In this document: one piece after another, positions 58,345 to 64,000 of the stretch
Layout: every line of letters begins with the position of its first letter
Numbering within the stretch: position 1 is the stretch's first letter
NCBI GenBank assembly: GCA_037039925.1
Contig: JAXRKP010000961.1
Coordinates: forward strand, 56,001-120,000
DNA from: Doris montereyensis
Lineage: Eukaryota; Mollusca; Gastropoda; Nudibranchia; Dorididae
Direction of reading: 5' to 3'
Length of the DNA: 64,000 bases
The notes under the pieces: model-generated
What the model saw: only the letters and a program-made list of their open reading frames with translations
Told to the model about the DNA's origin: nothing
Databases searched by the model: none
Translations under genes and position numbers: made by a program

Positions 58345-59098
58345 ATGAATGAATGTGAATGCAAAAAAAACCCCAGAAACAATGCTAGCAACGAGAACAA
58401 CCTAAAACACACAATTTTAAACTGGGCAGGGGAAATTAGAACAAGTTCAAGAAATAATTACCTAGGAGTAGTGATTGACTCAGAGGGAAAACTAGGAAAA
58501 GAAATAAGCCAGAAAAGAAAAAAAACCCGAAATGACAATATATAACCATCTACGAAAGGTACTTATAGGTAAACAATAATTGTCAACAAAAACCAAAATG
58601 GCAGTATACAATACAGTTTATGGTGAAACCTGGACCTTGGACAGTAGGGAATACAGTAGAGTACAGGCAGCTGTAATAAAATATTTGGGAAGAGTAGAAG
58701 GGAAAACTAAAAGAGACAAAATCAGAAACACAACAATAAGAGATCAAACTAAAGCAGATGGCATAAAAACTAAGATAGAAATAGATCAACTGAGATGGAA
58801 TGGCATGTAAACAGAGTGAATGAAAAGAGAATAGCTAGATCAACATACAATGCTAAAACCCAAGGTATAGGACCAAAAGGTAGACCTCGGGAGAAAATGG
58901 GACAAACATATAAGAGACACTAAGACAAAGAAACTTAGCCTTCACAGATGAAAATAGAAAATGTCATGACAGGGTAGCTTGGAAAAAGATCATTTTGTAT
59001 ATGTAAATCCATACACCAGGTAGAAGGTAGCCTGGAGAAAGATCATTTCAGGTATTTAAACCCATACACCGGGAGGTAGAATGGGACTGTAGAAAGAA
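58345..59098 (+). pseudogene. Non-LTR retrotransposon (LINE) reverse transcriptase 3' end, degenerate copy 2
   Basis: It follows copy 1 in the same orientation and begins slightly further upstream in the RT (an ILNWAGEI stretch, then NNYLGVVIDSEGKLG at about 58458). Open segments at 58309-58545 and 58580-58810 carry the YLGV, ETWTL, KYLGRV, KIRNTTIR and QLRW motifs. Compared with copy 1 it lacks seven codons between VY and ETWTL (an in-frame 21-bp deletion near 58622). It has a frameshift near 58520 and another after the RW codons near 58797. The 3' end is duplicated (58975-59030 and 59030-59090) and finishes in a short GAAA tail (59090-59101). Copies 1 and 2 are clearly one family. Confidence 0.85.
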
Positions 59099-59101
59099 AG
59101 A

Positions 59102-60575
59102 AACTTGTTTTTGTTGTTTTGCTTTCAACGAAGGGGAACTGAATACATGTACTGAAGTTCAGTGCGTCTTAAAAGATAACGAATATATTCCAGCTGTTCT
59201 CATTCACACCATATAATGACAATACTCAACAGCATGTTCTGGATGATTTATTGTAGTCAACAGCTTTCACTATAATGAGTGTCGACATTAGGTGTGGTTT
59301 ACGATGAGTGAGATTATAATGACGTACATTTTTACCAACTGCTTTGTTTAATAAAAACTATGTCGAGAGCGTAAAGTAATACATGCATTATCAACTGTTT
59401 ATGGAAGATATTTTTTAGAATCTGTTTTTACATTTAATCAATTTTGAGTGGATATCAGATTTAATAATACCTTATTCGTATTATTCAAAGATCTGTAATA
59501 ATGCACGAACATTTTTTTATTGTTTTTCCCGCACATAAAATACGTAAAGGGTCAATCGGAAATGACGTAAGTAAGATCTTAGATAAGATGGCTGCCACAT
59601 AAAATGAATACAGGAAATGGATGTGTTTTAAAGAAAGGGAATTTGTCGGCTATTAATTTCCTCATGAGATCCTTTGATCAAAACATGATTTCCAAACAAT
59701 CAAAATAGGTCTAGGAACGTAATTCCGTCCTAAATCACTCGGGAGGTCGATGGGTTTATGTTGTTCCTTCGGTAATTAGCTAATGATATATTCGATACAA
59801 ACGGGGGTCTCAGATTAATATTTTTAAAATCTAGATACCATAGTGGTCTACTTTATCCAATGGGTCACCAAAAAACAATAGATTTAGATCTAGATCTAGT
59901 AGTTAAACAAACCGTCATAATTTATTGACAGTGACTTTCACAATATTATTTCGATGGTCTATTTTTTTGGTCTTCATCAGACCGTCTCCACACAGACTCG
60001 GGAGCAGGAGAAATAGGCTTTCACCACAGTATTCTGTTACACCCAGAGACTTCACAGAATGACACAATTACAGCGTCATCTACAGACCTCCCCAACTTCA
60101 CGAACGACTTGCACCAGGTCAGTGAGCGGTTGGCGGGCGCTTCTGGTATGTCCTACTGCTTCGCTTTCACGATTTCACTTACCTTTCATCCTGTTGTTTC
60201 CTCTTGACTTTCAATGGAATACAAAGCACCAGGTCATTGAATAATGAAGACATAAAGAGGCGTGATTCACAATTATTATTGCTTTAATTTTGGCACGATA
60301 ATCATATCATAGTAGGCTCTCATCTATGGGGGTGGGGGCTTTCGGTTTGGTTACCGAGTAGGAGATACGTGGGTTAGCGAACTCTCGCTCTTTTTATGAT
60401 TTCAAGGTTTCTTTTGTGGTTGAACGACATCAACATGCCAGTTAGCTTTGACTTTGGCATAGTGATAACATTTTAGAGTATACATCTATATACACTTTGC
60501 TCTTGAAAATCTGTAACAATTGTTGGTTGGGTTGTTTTCTTTCACAAAGCATTTATACGGCGCATTCGTTACAGT
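59102..60575. other. Unique low-GC sequence, no gene seen
   Basis: AT-rich sequence without tandem structure. The open frames are short and recognised by nothing I know. A cluster of transcription-factor-like sites lies at 59556-59597 (annotated separately). TAGATCTAGATCTAG at 59884-59900 is a short repeat of AGATCT. Confidence 0.6.
59556..59597 (+). promoter_or_regulatory. Possible promoter-like motif cluster (ETS, CRE and YY1-like)
   Basis: CGGAAATGACGTAAG combines an ETS-like GGAA and a CRE-like TGACGTAA. AAGATGGCTGCC, 14 bases further on, matches the core of YY1-type sites. No gene follows within the window in an obvious frame, so this could be chance. Confidence 0.25.
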
Positions 60576-60577
60576 AC

Positions 60578-60905
60578 ACAGTGGCGTCGACTGCCTAGTG
60601 GTTTGATTACAGGACTTGGGATCGTCGAGATCCTGGGTTCGAATCTAGCAATGCTAAGTTGTGCTCCATGTTGTCCTCATTGGGAAACACATTTAACACG
60701 CATCTCCCCACTCAGCCAATGTACAAATGAGCACCAGTGCCAACTGGTGGGTGACGACTTGCGACAAACTAGCATCCTGTCCAGGATTCGGGAGGGGGGA
60801 GAGCTGATTATTATCACCTTTTTCACTCCTTTCTACGGAAACCAGAATGATCTCTGACATTAAAGCTCGTAACGGCTTTGAATAATGTACTTTCCAGTGC
60901 ATGCA
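60578..60905 (+). mobile_element. tRNA-derived SINE, plus strand, second family
   Basis: An A-box-like segment (CTGCCTAGTGGTTTGAT, about 60589-60605) and a B box (GGGTTCGAATC, about 60634-60644) lie about 40 bp apart, as in Pol III tRNA-type promoters. The body has CATTGGGAAACACATTTAAC, CCCCACTCAGCCAATGTA, TAGCATCCTGTCCAGG and GGAAACCAGAATGATCTC. These resemble the conserved body of SINEs found widely in marine invertebrates and fish. That resemblance is from memory and not checked. It is not a functional tRNA gene, because the acceptor stem does not close. Open frames within it are incidental. Confidence 0.7.
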
Positions 60906-61046
60906 TCATGCCCACACGCCCAACATTAGTTAGTATAACAGACCTGTGATAGTATACCGAGAGTCTCAAAATGTGCCTACCGTCAAGAAAAATTGATTCA
61001 GATTTACATTGAGAATATCTGTAAATCTAAGCTACGTGCGAAAGGA
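60906..61046. other. Short unique spacer
   Basis: AT-rich sequence without a recognisable element, between two SINE insertions. Confidence 0.6.
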
Positions 61047-61256
61047 GTGGCATTGAATAATATTAAAGCCCCATAGGAACAAAGATGACACAAATACAAG
61101 TGGCATTGAATAATATTAAAGCCCCAGGAACAAAGATGACACAAATACAAGTGGCATTGAATAATATTAAAGCCCCATAGCAACAAAGATGACACAAATA
61201 CAAGTGGCATTGAATAATATTAAAGCCCCATAGGAACAAAGATGACACAAATACAA
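61047..61256 (-). repeat. Four tandem copies of a 53-bp SINE-derived unit
   Basis: Units start at 61047, 61100, 61151 and 61204 with GTGGCATTGAATAATATTAA, then AAAGCCCCATAGGAACAAAG and ATGACACAAATACAA. Unit 2 lacks two bases (CCCAGG for CCCATAGG) and unit 3 has CATAGCAAC. The last 20 bases are complementary to the body of the plus-strand SINE at 61420-61445 (TTGTATTTGTCTCGTC). The array is therefore an amplified piece of the 3' body of a minus-strand SINE. Confidence 0.9.
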
Positions 61257-61299
61257 GAAATAGACAGACACAAATCCTGGCTACCATGGGGATCGAACC
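61257..61299 (-). mobile_element. Minus-strand SINE head fragment
   Basis: The complement reads GGTTCGATCCCCATGGTAGC, CAGGATTTG and TGTCTGTCTATTTC. This is the B box and start of body of the same SINE family as 57405-57665. It is truncated at about 61299, where the plus-strand SINE begins. Confidence 0.75.
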
Positions 61300-61540
61300 G
61301 AGCTAACTACGCTCGGTTGGTAGCACGTTTTCATTTCATGGCGAGGCGATGGGTGCCGACGCAGAAGGTCGCAGGTTTGATCCCCATGTTGGCCAGGATG
61401 TTTTTCTGTCTGTTTCTTGTATTTGTCTCGTCTTTGTTCATATGGGCTTTTTATATAAGTCGACGTCATTTTCCTTTCCTTTCGACATGCCCTCATTATT
61501 TGTCTTTACCCTTATTGAAGATTAAAAACCAAGAATAGTG
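61300..61540 (+). mobile_element. tRNA-derived SINE, plus strand
   Basis: An A-box-like GCTCGGTTGGTAGCACG (61309-61325) and a B box GGTTTGATCCCC (about 61374-61385) are followed by ATGTTGGCCAGGATG and a CTTGTATTTGTCTCGTC body. It ends in TGAAGATTAAAAACCAAG. The body aligns with 57480-57600 (minus) and with the fragment at 61047-61299 (minus). The spacing between boxes is longer than in a real tRNA and no cloverleaf closes. Confidence 0.78.
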
Positions 61541-61805
61541 AATGACCTAGGAGAATGGCAGGATTGGCTACACGAACATAACAGTTAATTAATATGTACG
61601 GATTAATTATAAATTATGTATTTGTATGTGCATGTGTGGAGATGAGTTAGTTTTCTCTTATCGTTTTTACATTTGAGTTTGATCTATTGGCAAGCATTTC
61701 CAGTAATAGAGAAAACAAAATCTTTCCAATCTCTTACTGTCTTTGTTAGTTTTGGCAGTTGGCTTTGTGTATAATGTATACTTATTTGTTACAAAGCGGG
61801 CTGCA

Positions 61806-61845
<40 letters not shown>

Positions 61846-62526
61846 TGAACTTTCTCAATTTCTTGTACGTAGGTCTGTTGGTGTGGGTCTCCTTTATCGT
61901 CAAATGTATAATATGTAACACTGGATTACTTTGATCTTTACAGGAGAATCCCGTCCCAAGTTTTGGATGAATTCAAGTGACAATAAGAAATCAGCCCCCA
62001 TTGTCAGCGTTGCATGGAGTCAAAGCTCAACCACCGGCTCTTGTCGATTTCAACGTCGGGGCAACGGTTGGTGGTCCCTTTGATTTCTTGTGAAAGTTTA
62101 ACCTTTACACAGACTTAACTTCAATAATGAGTATTATGCATTAATACTACTAGATCCTAGTCTACCCATTGATGCTAGCCTAGAGTCATTCAACACGAAC
62201 GACAAATTCAAATCTGTCTGTGCCTAGTAGTCCTAGTTTTAAATAGTCATCAGGGTTGAGAGAAATGTATTAAGTTGACACGTTCAGTTTAAATTCATTT
62301 AAAAATATTTATGTGGATAAAACAATTCCACATAGTGCTCTTGACTGTGCCCACGTTCACCCTCGTAATATTCTATATGAGTTCTAGATCTAGGAGTTTG
62401 TGGATTTTTGGGGTTGGGTTTGGAGCCTATCGTGATTACACAATCGACCTTACTTACATAATTGTACATGCATAATGATGTAGTTCTCTGTGAGTGGTAG
62501 AGCCCAATTGAAAATTTTTTTTTATT

Positions 62527-62527
<1 letters not shown>
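61541..62527. other. Unique low-GC sequence, no gene seen
   Basis: AT-rich sequence with short open frames only. It contains the (GT)n tract at 61809-61848. Nothing in it is recognisable as a domain. Confidence 0.6.
61809..61848 (+). repeat. (GT)n microsatellite
   Basis: About fifteen GT units, then TATGTGTGTG. Confidence 0.95.

Positions 62528-62612
<85 letters not shown>
62528..62612 (+). repeat. (GA)n microsatellite
   Basis: About 42 uninterrupted GA units. The poly-serine/leucine frame read on the minus strand here is an artefact of this tract. Confidence 0.97.
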
Positions 62613-62621
<9 letters not shown>

Positions 62622-63090
62622 GGGTGGGGGTTTGAAAGGTATACATGCTACTTAATTACAGTTGCGTTGAAAGTGGATAAGTAAAGAAAAAGTAGGCCCA
62701 TTGCTCAATGCTGAGCGTAGGGTAATCAGGAGCCGAGTTTGACTTTGTCTCGGCATACGGCATGATGAGGCAGTTCGCAGCTGCTTCCACACCCAGTCTG
62801 GATAGACTTAGCTACCCATTGATAGTGGGTAGGCTATCCTATGAACAATAACAAAAAAATTCAAAGGTGATTCAGAAATGAAACAAAACAGTACACCATA
62901 AGCTCATTAACATCAATGTATAATGAAAAGCGTAATCATCGATCGTCTGCGGCAACGTTTGGCGGTGATGGCATTGATTGATCGAATCAGGGTTTATGAC
63001 AATGTGTGCTTTCCAGTAAGTGACCGTCTGACACATCACGATGTGATCAATACGAGGTGCCGATCTATTTCACATCAATTCCGTCGGAAC
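62613..63090. other. Unique sequence, no gene seen
   Basis: It has moderately higher GC than its surroundings. The 85-codon frame at 62923-63180 has no recognisable domain and runs into a retroposon-like tail, so I do not call it a gene. Confidence 0.55.
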
Positions 63091-63198
63091 TCGTCCCCGG
63101 GAAGGCAAAACAATGTCACCTTGTCTTTTTTTTCTTCTTCTAGGTCCTTTTCGTTCTTTCGCCTTGAGACTTCGGTATAAAGCGCTATAAAAATAAAC

Positions 63199-63270
<72 letters not shown>
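63091..63270 (+). mobile_element. Retroposon-like 3' tail with (ATT)n
   Basis: TCGCCTTGAGACTTCGGTAT, AAAGCGCTATAAAAATAAAC and then a (TTA)n tract of about 70 bp (63199-63270). A GCGCTATA..AATAAA end with a trinucleotide tail is a common 3' signature of SINE/LINE insertions in marine invertebrates. The rest of the element is not identified. Confidence 0.6.
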
Positions 63271-64000
63271 GTAGATTGGGTATTATTTCTTTCTACGAAA
63301 ATGATTAAATATTCGAGTTACAAAAAGCTTTTCACTTTTTTTCTTATACTCACACAGTACAATGAGGATAATAATAATAAACTCGGTTGGCGCTGATTGG
63401 CTGTTACATCCATCGCGTCATACCGCGTCTGCGTACGTTTATGTTTCACTGTTAAGTTAGAATTCTACCCACAGTAGATGAATGGACACAATATTATTAT
63501 AAAAAATGGACAAATCAAATAGCTTACTATGGTGTGTCTTTTTTTTTTACATACGAATCTAATAACCTGACCTGTCGTTTATTACATTCGTCTATTTCAG
63601 TCAAAAGATCCAACACGTCCAGCAAGAACCCTCGAGGAAGACCATTCCAATGCGGAACTGAAGCTGTGTAGCATTCCACACAACAATACCTGATGAGCTG
63701 TGGAGATCACAACAGTCTCATCATTCCAACATACCCACAGTTTTTGGTCCCCTTCGTCAACACGGTTATTATTTAAATCCTTCTTTTTTCTTTCTTCTTC
63801 TTTTTCTTTGTTTTCTTAATCATTGATTGATTGATTGATTGATTAATTGAAATGTATCTGTTCATTATATGCGGTGATCTCAGGGTGAATTTGAATGAAA
63901 CAGTACGATGAAAGATAAATGAAAAAGTGAAAGGAAAGAAGTAGGACCTACTAGTAGCACCACCAACCACCATTTAATCTAGCGATCCCAACGAATATAG
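63271..64000. other. Unique sequence, no gene seen
   Basis: It includes a short CpG-containing patch at 63385-63445 with TGATTGGCTG (CCAAT-box complement) and GCGTCAT, and a (ATTG)n tract at 63822-63844. At 63650-63720 a stretch reading IPDELWRSQQS in one frame resembles the C-terminal tail of some LINE reverse transcriptases, but it is too short and broken to call. Confidence 0.5.

Noticed and set aside
60578..60650. Functional tRNA gene
   Set aside because: A- and B-box-like sequences are present, but no acceptor stem closes and a SINE body follows.
61300..61400. Functional tRNA gene
   Set aside because: Box spacing is too long, no cloverleaf closes, and the same sequence is repeated at 57.6 kb with a SINE body.
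62299..62646. 115-codon minus-strand frame with a poly-serine/leucine stretch
   Set aside because: Most of it is the (GA)n microsatellite read in frame; no recognisable domain.
62923..63180. 85-codon plus-strand frame as a gene
   Set aside because: No domain recognised, and it ends in a retroposon-like tail. Insufficient support.
63600..63730. Third LINE reverse transcriptase tail (IPDELWRSQQS-like)
   Set aside because: Only about 11 residues resemble such a tail and the surrounding frame is broken; chance cannot be excluded.

Overview
This is a eukaryotic window with no protein-coding gene, rRNA gene or functional tRNA gene that I can support. About 57 kb (1 to ~57,200) is satellite DNA. 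The last ~6.8 kb is ordinary low-GC sequence with decayed non-LTR retrotransposon (LINE) fragments, tRNA-derived SINEs and microsatellites. The SINE and LINE content, the (ATT)n, (GA)n and (GT)n tracts and the absence of any bacterial gene organisation suggest an invertebrate animal. A mollusc or another marine lophotrochozoan is my guess, but the sequence does not prove it. The window looks like the edge of a large heterochromatic satellite block (pericentromeric, subtelomeric or a chromosomal knob).

Nearly all of the satellite is built from one superfamily of 10-bp units. The founder-like unit is CTCTTTATCG, with relatives CAGCCTATCG, CTGCCTATCG, CACCCTATCG, CTCTCAATCG, CTTTTAACCG, TTTCGAACCG, GAACCCCTTT, GGGGTTAGAA, CTTCCTACAG and ACCGGTTTTA. 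Region by region: 1-6.7 kb is almost pure CTCTTTATCG on the + strand; 6.7-10.8 kb is mixed and diverged + strand decamers; 10.8-28.36 kb and 31.94-39.89 kb are mainly the reverse complement (CGATAAAGAG and GATAGGCTGC), organised into a higher-order repeat. Each higher-order unit has a characteristic core: a G-rich GGGATGGGGA boundary, then AGCGGTTAAA-type decamers, then (GGGGTTAGAA)n, then (GGTTCGAAAC)n. The core is followed by GATAGG- and GATAAAGAG-type decamers. Short islands run in the opposite orientation (18.60-18.74, 22.57-23.90 and 39.89-40.47 kb), and 40.47-44.89 kb is a scrambled mixture of both strands.

Two compound blocks (28.36-31.94 and 45.93-49.63 kb) contain three other tandem repeats in the same order: a pyrimidine-rich ~20-mer, a 35-mer and a 24-mer. 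They belong to a large direct segmental duplication, ~19.83-32.05 kb versus ~37.11-49.75 kb, offset by ~17.3-17.7 kb. A further copy of part of it lies 3,570 bp upstream of the first. From 49.75 to 57.2 kb the array changes to ACCGGTTTTA and GTAGGAAGCT decamers with a looser higher-order period of roughly 300-470 bp.

The hundreds of long open frames over the satellite are an arithmetic artefact. A stop-free 10-bp unit reads as the same cyclic decapeptide in all three frames. From 57.2 kb onward there is a minus-strand SINE, two tandem copies of the 3' end of a LINE reverse transcriptase with in-frame stops and frameshifts, a tRNA-derived SINE at 60.58 kb, a head-to-head SINE pair with a 53-bp tandem amplification at 61.05-61.54 kb, and a retroposon-like (ATT)n tail at 63.1-63.27 kb. 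The most interesting content is the decamer system itself: helically phased AT and CpG, recurrent G-quadruplex-capable boundaries, ordered sub-blocks, and shared inversion breakpoints.
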